Shown piece after piece: positions 1 through 5,686 of a stretch of 5,686 nt of DNA. The notes under the pieces are model-generated. The model did no database searches. It was not told the DNA's origin and worked only from the letters and a program-made list of their open reading frames with translations. The translations under genes were made by a program, and so were the position numbers. This DNA is from Thermoplasmata archaeon M9B2D (GTDB lineage: Archaea; Thermoplasmatota; E2; DHVEG-1). Location: positions 1 through 5,686 of the forward strand of contig MUGD01000129.1 in NCBI GenBank assembly GCA_002900555.1. The letters are read 5' to 3'. The number at the start of each line of letters is the position of its first letter. The stretch's first letter is position 1.

Positions 1-1188
1 GGACAGGGATGTCCGCAGCTCGTGACCGGTGATAGTCAAAAAATTGGATTTGGCACGATCAAGTTTGCGTAACTTCGTATAGTTTTGCTCAATTTTCCTC
101 TGTGATTTCTGCAGTTTCTCCAGTTCGATATGAAGTTCACCTACGGTTCGTTTATATTCATTGTTTTTCTTTTTTAATGACGTGGTGAGTTTTGATAACT
201 CAACGGTACGCTCCTGGACTTTTCTCTCCAGCCAATAGTGCGCCTTACGTAGTTCTTCTTCAATTTTTTTCTGTTCCGTCACATCGTCCATCATGAAACA
301 AACCGAGAGGACCGCTCCTTCGACATCAACGTTGAGGAAATCATTATTGATAAAAACTCGTGGCTCACCATTCTTTGTTATATAGGTCCATTCATGACTG
401 CCCATGCATGGTTTTTCATTAGTGATTTTATTATAAAAAAAAGATTTTACCGTGTCCTGTTCTTCACAGTGGATATAATCGAAGAGAGAGGTTCCGATGA
501 CCTCTGTCTTCGTATATCCTAGTAGTTGACACCATTTTTCGTTGACGTTGGTAATCGTCCCATTGGGTGATATGGTTTCATAGGGGACCGGGGCTTTTTC
601 GTAGAGTTGTTTGGCTGTCTCTTCAGAGGTCTGCAGGGCTCTTTCCATCTGTTTGTATTGTGAGGTATCCTTGATAATCCCTATGGAGCCGATAACATTG
701 CCGATATGGTCTTTTAGTACGCTTAAGGAGATGTCTACGTCGACTAGTTGGTTGTCTTTGCGTATCATTTTTGTCTGCATATGATATTTGATGCCTTTCT
801 GTCTGATGTTTTCTGAGCGTATCTTCTTCCATTCATCTTGAGGGTAGAGGTTTTTTACTGGTTTCATCACCAGTTCGTCTCTTCCCATCCCAAGAAGTTT
901 TTCTGTATACGAGTTCCAATGGACAATCCGTTCATTCTCATCGGTAAGCATGATTGCGACAGCGGAATTATCAAAGATAATCCGGTATTTTTCGATAGGG
1001 TCTCCAAGGTCAATGGTGGGCATATCTTCAATATGATGTTTTAGAAGGGTGAACATTGACTCAAGATGGTTGTTTTCACGTTCTTCTTTCACTGGTATTT
1101 TCTGCCCTCCTGAATCACGACTGTGAAGTCTACCAAGACGCTCTTCTTTTCGTAATGTTTTTATGATATCTGGGTCGTCACTTCTCAC
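1..1188 (-). CDS. PAS-domain sensor histidine kinase, N-terminal part (C-terminus beyond window)
   Basis: This is a probable cytoplasmic sensor kinase that would autophosphorylate on His and pass the phosphate to a response regulator. The visible 396 residues hold a charged N-terminal segment (1-60), a first PAS domain (about 66-176, with IIFDNSAVAIMLTDENERIV at its start), a second PAS domain (about 192-306, containing GTITNVNEKWCQLLGYT) and a long charged coiled coil (about 305-378). The HisKA H-box follows (KSNFLTITGHELRTSLS), with the phospho-acceptor at H389. The usual Pro after HELRT is Ser here. No signal peptide or membrane helix is seen, so the signal is probably sensed inside the cell. 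The GTG start is chosen because AGGAGGG lies 5 bases upstream; an in-frame ATG at 1236-1234 would add 16 residues but has no ribosome site and sits too close to the likely TATA box. The ATPase domain is outside the window, so kinase activity is inferred. The frame stays open through a run of eight Ts, with no frameshift. Confidence 0.9.
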   Translation of the reverse strand, partial: MRSDDPDIIKTLRKEERLGRLHSRDSGGQKIPVKEERENNHLESMFTLLKHHIEDMPTIDLGDPIEKYRIIFDNSAVAIMLTDENERIVHWNSYTEKLLGMGRDELVMKPVKNLYPQDEWKKIRSENIRQKGIKYHMQTKMIRKDNQLVDVDISLSVLKDHIGNVIGSIGIIKDTSQYKQMERALQTSEETAKQLYEKAPVPYETISPNGTITNVNEKWCQLLGYTKTEVIGTSLFDYIHCEEQDTVKSFFYNKITNEKPCMGSHEWTYITKNGEPRVFINNDFLNVDVEGAVLSVCFMMDDVTEQKKIEEELRKAHYWLERKVQERTVELSKLTTSLKKKNNEYKRTVGELHIELEKLQKSQRKIEQNYTKLRKLDRAKSNFLTITGHELRTSLS

Positions 1189-1193
1189 ACAAT

Positions 1194-1200
1194 CCCTCCT
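1194..1200 (-). promoter_or_regulatory. Shine-Dalgarno site deciding the kinase GTG start
   Basis: On the minus strand AGGAGGG lies 5 bases before the GTG at 1188-1186. It is the strongest ribosome-binding site in the window and favours this GTG over the upstream in-frame ATG at 1236-1234. Confidence 0.7.
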
Positions 1201-1252
1201 AGATTCGATTGGTTGATTGGTATCTGTATCGTACATGAGGCAGACTGGCCAG

Positions 1253-1259
1253 TATAATA
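1253..1259 (-). promoter_or_regulatory. Probable TATA box of the kinase gene
   Basis: TATTATA on the minus strand would place transcription start near 1230, giving a leader of about 40 bases that contains the AGGAGGG site. The match is to archaeal TATA spacing only, and the flanking BRE is weak. Confidence 0.4.
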
Positions 1260-1379
1260 GAATACATACGTACTACCCATGCAGGATCCCATCCGAATTA
1301 TCCAAGAAAAGTAAACATATTTTGGTATAAAATATTATGGTTGGAAAAGTTTTGTTGAAAATCGTACTTTGAAAAATTA

Positions 1380-1415
1380 TTTATATAGATGCCGGTATAA
1401 GAATAGCGGGGTGGG
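1380..1415 (+). promoter_or_regulatory. Promoter and ribosome site of the integrase remnant
   Basis: TTTATATA at 1380-1387 is preceded by the purine-rich GAAAAATTA, which could serve as BRE. A start about 26 bases downstream falls near 1410. GGGGTGGG at 1408-1415 lies 6 bases before the ATG at 1422. The expression signals are thus still intact although the reading frame is broken. Confidence 0.55.
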
Positions 1416-1421
1416 CTTTTA

Positions 1422-1910
1422 ATGGCTCGTAGAAAAAAAGAAGATTTGGTTAGCATGCCTGTTAATGATATTCAATACAACCTAGGTAAAGAGAGATACA
1501 GCCAACTCTCCAAACAATAAATCAATACGATTATTCGATATGATGCACAGAGTAAAATAAATGGTGCAGGAATAGCTCACAGGAAAAATCAAATACGCTT
1601 CCTTATTGACTTTGCAACCAAGACACACAAGCCGTATAGTGAGATTACGAAAGATGATATTGTCCTGTATCTTGTGAAGTATAATGGCGGCACTCTCGAA
1701 TGCTACAAGGCGTATCTCAAAAAGTTCTATACGTGGATGGGAAATTGTGGATACTTTAATACGACGTACAATCTTGATGTTGATAGTGCGACAAATTTTG
1801 GGATAACAACCATTGACTGCGATATTTCAAATGTTCTACTTGATAACGAACAATACGTCTATACGTATGCAGCGGATGTAGGTGAAACCCAGATACAATT
1901 GACCTGCTAA
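1422..1910 (+). pseudogene. Degenerate tyrosine recombinase/integrase (N-terminal core-binding part) with in-frame stop and foreign tail
   Basis: One frame runs from ATG 1422 to TAA 1908-1910 and is interrupted only by TAA at 1518-1520 (codon 33). Before the stop it encodes a basic N-terminus (MARRKKEDLVSMPVNDIQYN). Directly after it comes a helical segment resembling the SAM-like DNA-binding domain of phage and archaeal integrases: RKNQIRFLIDFATKTHKPYS, then EITKDDIVLYLVKY, then TLECYKAYLKKFYTWMGN (codons about 54-108). The catalytic domain with its R-H-R-Y residues is absent. From codon 109 the product changes to a Cys/Asp/Thr/Tyr-rich, beta-like tail (GYFNTTYNLDVDSATNFG to QIQLTC) that I do not recognise and that does not look like integrase. 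A GTG at 1674 could start a 78-residue fragment, but this falls in mid-domain. The best reading is a decayed integration gene joined to the end of another gene. Family assignment rests on pattern only. Confidence 0.6.
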
Positions 1911-1923
1911 ATAATAAATAAAT

Positions 1924-1958
1924 GATGGTGCTATCAATGCATCATCTATTCTTTTTTT
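1924..1958 (+). terminator. Hairpin plus T-tract after the integrase remnant
   Basis: GATGGTGC (1924-1931) pairs with GCATCATC (1939-1946) as an 8-bp stem with one G-U pair and a 7-base loop. A run of seven Ts follows at 1952-1958. It begins 14 bases after the stop at 1910. T-runs alone can end transcription in archaea, so the hairpin is supporting evidence only. Confidence 0.55.
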
Positions 1959-1961
1959 AAT

Positions 1962-3353
1962 ATGAAAAAGTATATAAAATATACGAATATTAATAAAATC
2001 ATGAGTATTAAATTTATAACGTTGTTTATTTTTATTCTATCTAGTACGTTTTCAGCAGGGAAAATCATTACCACAACAATTATGTTAGAAAATCAAAAGA
2101 GTAGTAATCATCCACCGATATGTATCATCGGAAATGATGAGTTTCTACCAGAGAACGGTGTCACAGGGGGTAATGGCACAGAAGTGGACCCGTATATTAT
2201 TGAGAACTGGATTATTGTCGATGATGATTCTGCCCCCCAGGGAATTTTCATCAAAAATACTACAGCTTACTTCGTTATAAAAAATTGCGCGATAAGCGGT
2301 TTTCATCATCCAGATGAATTTCGACATGGGATTCAATTATCTGAAGTAACACATGGAATGGTTCACACTACAACAACGATAGATTGTGCAACTGGTATTT
2401 CGATTCGAGATTCTATGGAAAATGTTATACTTAATTGTACATTTCGGGATTATCCTTATGATATGGGCTATGGAATAAACATTGTTGATTCATCTCATGT
2501 GAAAATTATTTCGAGTCAATGTTATAATTTAGAAATGGGAATATTCATTATAGAGTCATCAAATATTACAATACAAAAAACAAGTTGTTATAATAACAGT
2601 GTTTGGGGGTTAGTGGCAGATGTTCTTTATCAAGATGTACTGCATTATTTTATCGAGGATTGCACATTCAATGATAATGGAGCAGATGGCGTCTATCTAA
2701 GCGGTTCTTATAAAAGCACCTCATGTTCGATTATTCGGAACTGTTCGATTTCTCATAATAATATTGGGATTAAGCTTGAACGTTTATTTGATAATATCAT
2801 TGAAAATTGTGTCTTTAATCAAAATGTCATTGGCTTATATTTAGATAGGTCAAGTAGGAATAGTATAAGAAATTGTAGTTTTCGTTCCCACATAGACGAA
2901 GGTGTACTCATCGCAGGAATGTTATTTTTACAAATTTCTATCCCTCGGGACAACGAAATCGCTTATTGTGATTTTATTGACAACTATGATGGAATATTTT
3001 TATTGGAAACTCGGAGAAATACGATTCACCACTGCACTATCGCTAACAATACATATACAGGAGTAACTTCATTATATTCTATCTCAAAGATAGTTTCGAA
3101 TAATTTTATTAATAATGGCAATGATTCATATTATATAGATTCAGCTGGGATGTACAGTTGGAGCTCATTTCTTGATGGTAGGAACAACTGGTGGGGTTCC
3201 TCTCAAGGACCATGTGTGTCCTTACTATTTGGGCAAACTATCCTTTCACTACGAGCAGTTGAAAATAGTGATATTATAATGTTGCGGAAAGGGATTGCCC
3301 GATTCCGCCCTTGGCTCTCTGAACCTGTCCCTGATGCTGGTCGGCAGACATGA
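1962..3353 (+). CDS. Secreted right-handed parallel beta-helix (NosD/CASH-type) protein
   Basis: This is an exported protein with a beta-solenoid fold, a family used to bind or cleave polysaccharides or as surface structures; the substrate is unknown. The longest ORF gives 463 residues. A hydrophobic signal segment lies at about 18-29 (FITLFIFILSST). A conserved-looking entry region follows (IIGNDEFLPENGVTGGNGTE, then VDPYIIENWII, about 55-85). Rungs of about 22 residues then run to about 385, many reading N-C-x-I/F at the same turn (NCAI, NCTF, DCTF, NCSI, NCVF, NCSF, HCTI). The C-terminal cap has NNWWGSSQGP (408-417), a signature often closing archaeal proteins of this kind, then RFRPWLSEPVPDAG. 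No membrane anchor or sorting motif is seen after it. No ribosome site precedes ATG 1962, and the TATA box at 1971-1979 favours ATG 2001 (residue 14), which gives a compact signal peptide MSIKFITLFIFIL. The gene is unusually AT-rich, about 32% GC in a sampled line. A copper-site NosD role is not supported, since no nos genes are nearby. Confidence 0.85.
   Translation: MKKYIKYTNINKIMSIKFITLFIFILSSTFSAGKIITTTIMLENQKSSNHPPICIIGNDEFLPENGVTGGNGTEVDPYIIENWIIVDDDSAPQGIFIKNTTAYFVIKNCAISGFHHPDEFRHGIQLSEVTHGMVHTTTTIDCATGISIRDSMENVILNCTFRDYPYDMGYGINIVDSSHVKIISSQCYNLEMGIFIIESSNITIQKTSCYNNSVWGLVADVLYQDVLHYFIEDCTFNDNGADGVYLSGSYKSTSCSIIRNCSISHNNIGIKLERLFDNIIENCVFNQNVIGLYLDRSSRNSIRNCSFRSHIDEGVLIAGMLFLQISIPRDNEIAYCDFIDNYDGIFLLETRRNTIHHCTIANNTYTGVTSLYSISKIVSNNFINNGNDSYYIDSAGMYSWSSFLDGRNNWWGSSQGPCVSLLFGQTILSLRAVENSDIIMLRKGIARFRPWLSEPVPDAGRQT
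1964..1979 (+). promoter_or_regulatory. Strong BRE/TATA element of the beta-helix gene
   Basis: GAAAAAG (1964-1970) followed by TATATAAAA (1971-1979) is the best BRE/TATA match in the window. The TATA centre near 1975 puts transcription start at about 2001, exactly on an in-frame ATG. The element lies inside the first codons of the longest version of the ORF, which argues for a leaderless start at 2001. Confidence 0.6.
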
Positions 3354-3502
3354 ATATCATTTGAGTTTAAGAACGGAAATCTCATAGATAACCCAAAAGT
3401 CCCAAGTTTTTGAGAATATGTTTATTTCCTATGTTGTTTTAAACTCATTGTTTCTATCTGGATTGTTAGTTAAAATGAAACAGTTATGTGCCTTAAAGTC
3501 AC
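3354..3502 (+). other. Non-coding stretch after the beta-helix gene
   Basis: I see no gene here. It holds T-rich patches (for example 3407-3411 and 3437-3440) that could serve as archaeal termination sites for the beta-helix mRNA. A TATA-like CTTAAAG lies at 3492-3498, about 26 bases before the ATG at 3521. Confidence 0.4.
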
Positions 3503-3520
3503 ATTACCAATATTGGTAAT
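3503..3520. promoter_or_regulatory. Perfect 18-bp palindrome, probable operator
   Basis: ATTACCAATATTGGTAAT reads the same on both strands with no mismatch and ends directly before the ATG at 3521. It lies between the TATA-like CTTAAAG (3492-3498) and the expected start site. That is where archaeal repressors commonly bind. A homodimeric helix-turn-helix regulator is the natural reader, but no such intact gene is in the window. I see no second copy nearby. Confidence 0.55.
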
Positions 3521-3643
3521 ATGAACAAGATACCTGAACTGGAGGTTGCATTTGAGAACGGTAAGAAGCAGACGAAGCGAATTATTGATTTGTTTGATGA
3601 TCCATCGTATTTTCTTTTGATTCAGTTTCCTCATCGGAGCTGA
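3521..3643 (+). CDS. Small 40-residue ORF, unknown; possibly a remnant
   Basis: ATG 3521 opens a 40-codon frame ending in TGA 3641-3643 (MNKIPELEVAFENGKKQTKR, then IIDLFDDPSYFLLIQFPHRS). There is no ribosome site. A TATA-like CTTAAAG about 26 bases upstream would allow leaderless translation, and the palindrome at 3503-3520 abuts the start. The segment IIDLFDDPSY loosely recalls the opening helix of small archaeal winged-helix proteins, where a recognition helix should follow. Here the frame ends instead, so this may be the surviving 5' end of a regulator gene. The terminator-like hairpin at 3618-3660 overlaps its last codons. It could also be chance. Confidence 0.3.
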   Translation: MNKIPELEVAFENGKKQTKRIIDLFDDPSYFLLIQFPHRS

Positions 3644-3660
3644 ATCATCTATGTTTTTTT
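3618..3660 (+). terminator. Long hairpin with T7 tract
   Basis: TGATTCAGTTTC (3618-3629) pairs with GGAGCTGAATCA (3636-3647) as a 12-bp stem with two U-G pairs and a 6-base loop. TTTTTTT follows at 3654-3660. It looks like a factor-independent terminator and insulates the peptidase promoter from upstream transcription. Its left arm lies within the codons of the short ORF that ends at 3643. Confidence 0.6.
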
Positions 3661-3669
3661 CTAGGAGGA

Positions 3670-3696
3670 AGTAATTTCGGGAAAAGACAAATTACT
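3670..3696. repeat. Inverted repeat upstream of the peptidase promoter
   Basis: AGTAATTT (3670-3677) and AAATTACT (3689-3696) are exact inverted copies, 11 bases apart, ending 16 bases before the TATA box of the peptidase gene. The position would suit an activator or repressor site. A chance AT-rich repeat is also possible. Confidence 0.35.
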
Positions 3697-3705
3697 GTTC
3701 TTTCA

Positions 3706-3747
3706 GAAAACCTTATATAGAGTATACTTTGTTAAGATTGCTAGGGG
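3706..3747 (+). promoter_or_regulatory. Promoter and ribosome site of the C25 peptidase gene
   Basis: GAAAACC (3706-3712, BRE-like) precedes TTATATA (3713-3719), predicting a start near 3742. AGGGG at 3743-3747 lies 6 bases before ATG 3754 and can act as the ribosome site, though it would sit at the very 5' end of the message. The element resembles the one before the integrase remnant (TTTATATA). Confidence 0.6.
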
Positions 3748-3753
3748 AATATC

Positions 3754-5686
3754 ATGAAGAAACTACTAGCAGTTTTCCTATTAGGGGTAATGCTTGCAAG
3801 TGGACTGGCAGCAAGCACCGCCTCAAGGCCAGAATATATCGTTGAGAAAAAAACCGAAACCATAGCAGTGTCAGAACTGCAATACGCAGATACCGGCGCC
3901 TATGTTTCTCTCACACTTCCCGGGTCAACCTCACAGCTGATGAATGTAGGGGAGCCGGTGCTACCAAGAATAACACGAATCTATCAACTTCCGTTTCAAT
4001 CGCAAAACATCCACGTGACTGTCGGTTTTTCATCACCAAACACCTATGTTCTTGATAAGCCGCTTCGACCCGCTCCGCAGCCACTCATCGATGGGAAAGA
4101 CACAGCCTTGACAAGTGTGACTCCATCAGAAACAATCTATCAAAGCTCTCAGATGTACCCCCAGAATTCCTATTCGTATTCTACCAGCACGGGTCTTGTG
4201 GGAAATATGCATGTCGTGTTCTGTTCCGTGACTGTCTACCCTGTTCGATACTCCCCCCGTGAGAATATCCTGTTTGTGAGCGAAGAATGCACCATCACCA
4301 TAACCTACGAAGAGCCAACGGAACCGATGCTGTTTTCAGATGAGTACGACCTTCTTGTGATTGCCCCTGCTGAGTTTGAAGCAGCATTACAACCACTCAT
4401 CGCTCATAAAAACTCCTTTGGGATGAACACAACGCTTGTTACTCTGGACACCCTCTATAGTCAGGTGACTGACGGGCGTGATGATGCAGAGAACGTGAAG
4501 CTATATATCAAGAATGCCATGGAGGACCAGGGGGTTACCTATGTGTTGCTTGTCGGTGGCATGAAACCAGAGAAGGAGCAATGGATTGTCCCTGTCCGAT
4601 ATACAAATAACCATGTTGGTATCGGCTATGAACTTGGGGTTCTGAGCGATTTGTATTTTGCTGATATCTACAAGGATAATGGCACGGCGTTTGAGGATTG
4701 GGATAGCAATGGTAATGGGATATTTGCTGAATACACGACCACAGAGAAGGATATCATTGACGGGTCACCTGATGTCTATGTCGGCAGGCTTGCCTGTAGC
4801 TCCGTAAAAGAGGTACAGCTCATGGTTGAAAAAATAATTAATTATGAGAAGAGCCCTGCCGCTGACGAATGGTTCAATCATATGCTTCTCATTGGTGGTG
4901 ACACATACCCGGAATCAGGGGGCGTGGGAGCATATGAAGCAGAGCTTTCTACAAACGTCTCCGCGAGTTATATGACTGGTTTTGACATCAATCGATTATG
5001 GGCTTCAACCGGTTCGTTGACTGGTCAGAAGGGCGTGGAGCAGGCGATTAATGCCGGTGCAGGATTTATTCACTGTGCAGGTCATGCGAACCCTTCGGTG
5101 CTTGTGACCCATCCACCTCTGAATAAGACGAAAAAAATCACCATCCTTGGCATGTACAATATCCCGCCAATGAACGCGTTCTACGCGTTGTTTTATCAGA
5201 AGCGGGGTATCGCTGGTTTCATTGAGGAGCTTCAGGAGCGGTGGATGCCGCGATTGACGAATGCTGAGAAACAACCGATTGTCGTCGTCGGCGGGTGCCA
5301 TAACAGTCAGTTCAACGTCACACTTCAGAACATTCGCGCCTATGGGTTTAGCTATGCGTATGGATATGGTATTCATGTGCCGAAATGCTGGAGCTGGTGG
5401 TTGACAAGCAAGCAGGACGGTGGTGCGATTGCAACCATGGGAAACACTGGACTTGGTATGGGGCTGCCTGGGTTTGATTATCCCAATGGGCTGGACGGGT
5501 GGCTTCTCCCCCGGTTCTTCTACAACTATGGGCAGCTTGGTTTGAATCATATCGGGGAGGCACATAGTGCTGCCATCGCTGATTATGTCAATGAGTTTGA
5601 CATCAACACAGACGATGCTGATCGTCAGATGGTAGAACAATGGGCACTTCTCGGGGACCCAAGCCTTCGGATCGGAGGATACCCTT
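3754..5686 (+). CDS. Secreted C25 (gingipain-type) cysteine peptidase, C-terminus beyond window
   Basis: This is an exported cysteine endopeptidase that would hydrolyse proteins outside the cell. The visible 644 residues start with a signal peptide (MKKLLAVFLLGVMLASGLAA). A propeptide-like beta region follows to about 190, with GEPVLPRITRIYQLP early and the hallmark ECTITITYEE at its end. The C25 catalytic domain then starts: DEYDLLVIAP (about 196-205), YVLLVGG (263-269), DVYVGRLAC (340-348), GAGFIHCAGHANP with likely catalytic H444, VVVGGCHNSQFN with likely catalytic C515, and GDPSLRIGG (634-642) near the domain end. Family members usually read GHG at the His site; here it is GHA, and H440 is a less likely alternative. 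DWDSNGNGIFAEY (about 318-330) is Asp/Asn-rich and may bind calcium. The spacing between H444 and C515 (71 residues) leaves room for an inserted loop. Substrate preference cannot be read. The gene is monocistronic upstream, with its own promoter, and GC rises toward its 3' part. Anchoring or Ig-like domains may lie off the window. Confidence 0.93.
   Translation, partial: MKKLLAVFLLGVMLASGLAASTASRPEYIVEKKTETIAVSELQYADTGAYVSLTLPGSTSQLMNVGEPVLPRITRIYQLPFQSQNIHVTVGFSSPNTYVLDKPLRPAPQPLIDGKDTALTSVTPSETIYQSSQMYPQNSYSYSTSTGLVGNMHVVFCSVTVYPVRYSPRENILFVSEECTITITYEEPTEPMLFSDEYDLLVIAPAEFEAALQPLIAHKNSFGMNTTLVTLDTLYSQVTDGRDDAENVKLYIKNAMEDQGVTYVLLVGGMKPEKEQWIVPVRYTNNHVGIGYELGVLSDLYFADIYKDNGTAFEDWDSNGNGIFAEYTTTEKDIIDGSPDVYVGRLACSSVKEVQLMVEKIINYEKSPAADEWFNHMLLIGGDTYPESGGVGAYEAELSTNVSASYMTGFDINRLWASTGSLTGQKGVEQAINAGAGFIHCAGHANPSVLVTHPPLNKTKKITILGMYNIPPMNAFYALFYQKRGIAGFIEELQERWMPRLTNAEKQPIVVVGGCHNSQFNVTLQNIRAYGFSYAYGYGIHVPKCWSWWLTSKQDGGAIATMGNTGLGMGLPGFDYPNGLDGWLLPRFFYNYGQLGLNHIGEAHSAAIADYVNEFDINTDDADRQMVEQWALLGDPSLRIGGYP

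Noticed and set aside
623..1044. Short open frames on both strands inside the kinase region
   Set aside because: They overlap the PAS domains in other frames and have low-complexity or implausible products.
1241..1380. Possible tRNA or attachment site next to the integrase remnant
   Set aside because: No cloverleaf arms, T-loop motif or flanking direct repeats could be found in the intergenic region.
1518..1520. Stop codon recoding (for example pyrrolysine)
   Set aside because: Pyrrolysine uses TAG, and this is TAA. Other genes here end normally at TAA or TGA, so a nonsense change is simpler.
1674..1910. A separate 78-residue gene starting at GTG 1674
   Set aside because: The start falls in the middle of the integrase-like domain and has no ribosome site. 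The preceding in-frame codons continue the same domain, so it is better read as part of the pseudogene.
1962..3353. Nitrous-oxide reductase accessory role (true NosD)
   Set aside because: Only the fold is shared. No nosZ, nosF or nosY is nearby, and the ENGVTGGNGTE and NNWWG features are typical of the broad archaeal secreted beta-helix group.
2145..3385. Short minus-strand open frames across and just past the beta-helix gene
   Set aside because: They are antisense to a well-supported secreted protein and have no ribosome site or known motif.
3362..3447. Inverted pair TGAGTTTAA / TTAAACTCA
   Set aside because: Arms are only 9 bases, AT-rich and 68 bases apart, with no flanking signals, so chance is likely.
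5005..5640. A 211-codon open frame on the minus strand
   Set aside because: It lies wholly antisense to the C25 peptidase domain, whose catalytic His and Cys motifs are in the plus frame. It has no recognisable domain, and the length is explained by the GC-rich codon use of the real gene.

Overview
The window looks archaeal, most likely from an uncultured Thermoplasmata-type euryarchaeon (for example a sediment lineage such as Marine Benthic Group D). This is inference from gene content and signals, not a database match. Every gene start has a TATA/BRE-like element at archaeal spacing. The genes are a PAS-rich histidine kinase, a secreted beta-helix protein of the NosD/CASH kind and a secreted C25 (gingipain-type) peptidase. 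The last is a known trait of protein-degrading sediment archaea.

Layout: (1) 1-1188, minus strand: the N-terminal 396 residues of a two-PAS sensor histidine kinase, cut by the left window edge just after its phospho-acceptor His. (2) 1189-1421: a divergent intergenic region with one promoter for each direction. (3) 1422-1910, plus strand: a degenerate tyrosine-recombinase (integrase) N-terminal part, broken by an in-frame TAA and followed in frame by a tail that does not look like an integrase. (4) 1924-1958: a terminator-like hairpin. (5) 1962-3353: a secreted right-handed beta-helix protein, whose true start may be the internal ATG at 2001. (6) 3354-3753: a 400-base gap holding a perfect 18-bp palindrome, a 40-codon ORF starting right after it, a terminator-like hairpin, another inverted repeat and a promoter. 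(7) 3754 to the right edge: a C25 peptidase with signal peptide, propeptide and essentially the whole catalytic domain.

The genes do not form one operon. Each plus-strand unit has its own promoter, and terminator-like hairpins separate them. The beta-helix protein and the peptidase are both exported and fit a lifestyle of binding and degrading external polymers. The kinase is transcribed away from them, and no functional link can be shown from the sequence.

The middle block (integrase remnant plus beta-helix gene) is clearly richer in AT than its flanks. Hand counts of single 60-base lines give about 33% GC at 1741-1800 and 32% at 2401-2460, against 50% at 541-600, 47% at 4261-4320 and 62% at 5461-5520. 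With the broken integrase, this suggests an old insertion. I found no clear new multi-gene system. The least explained element is the palindrome / mini-ORF / hairpin unit at 3503-3660.
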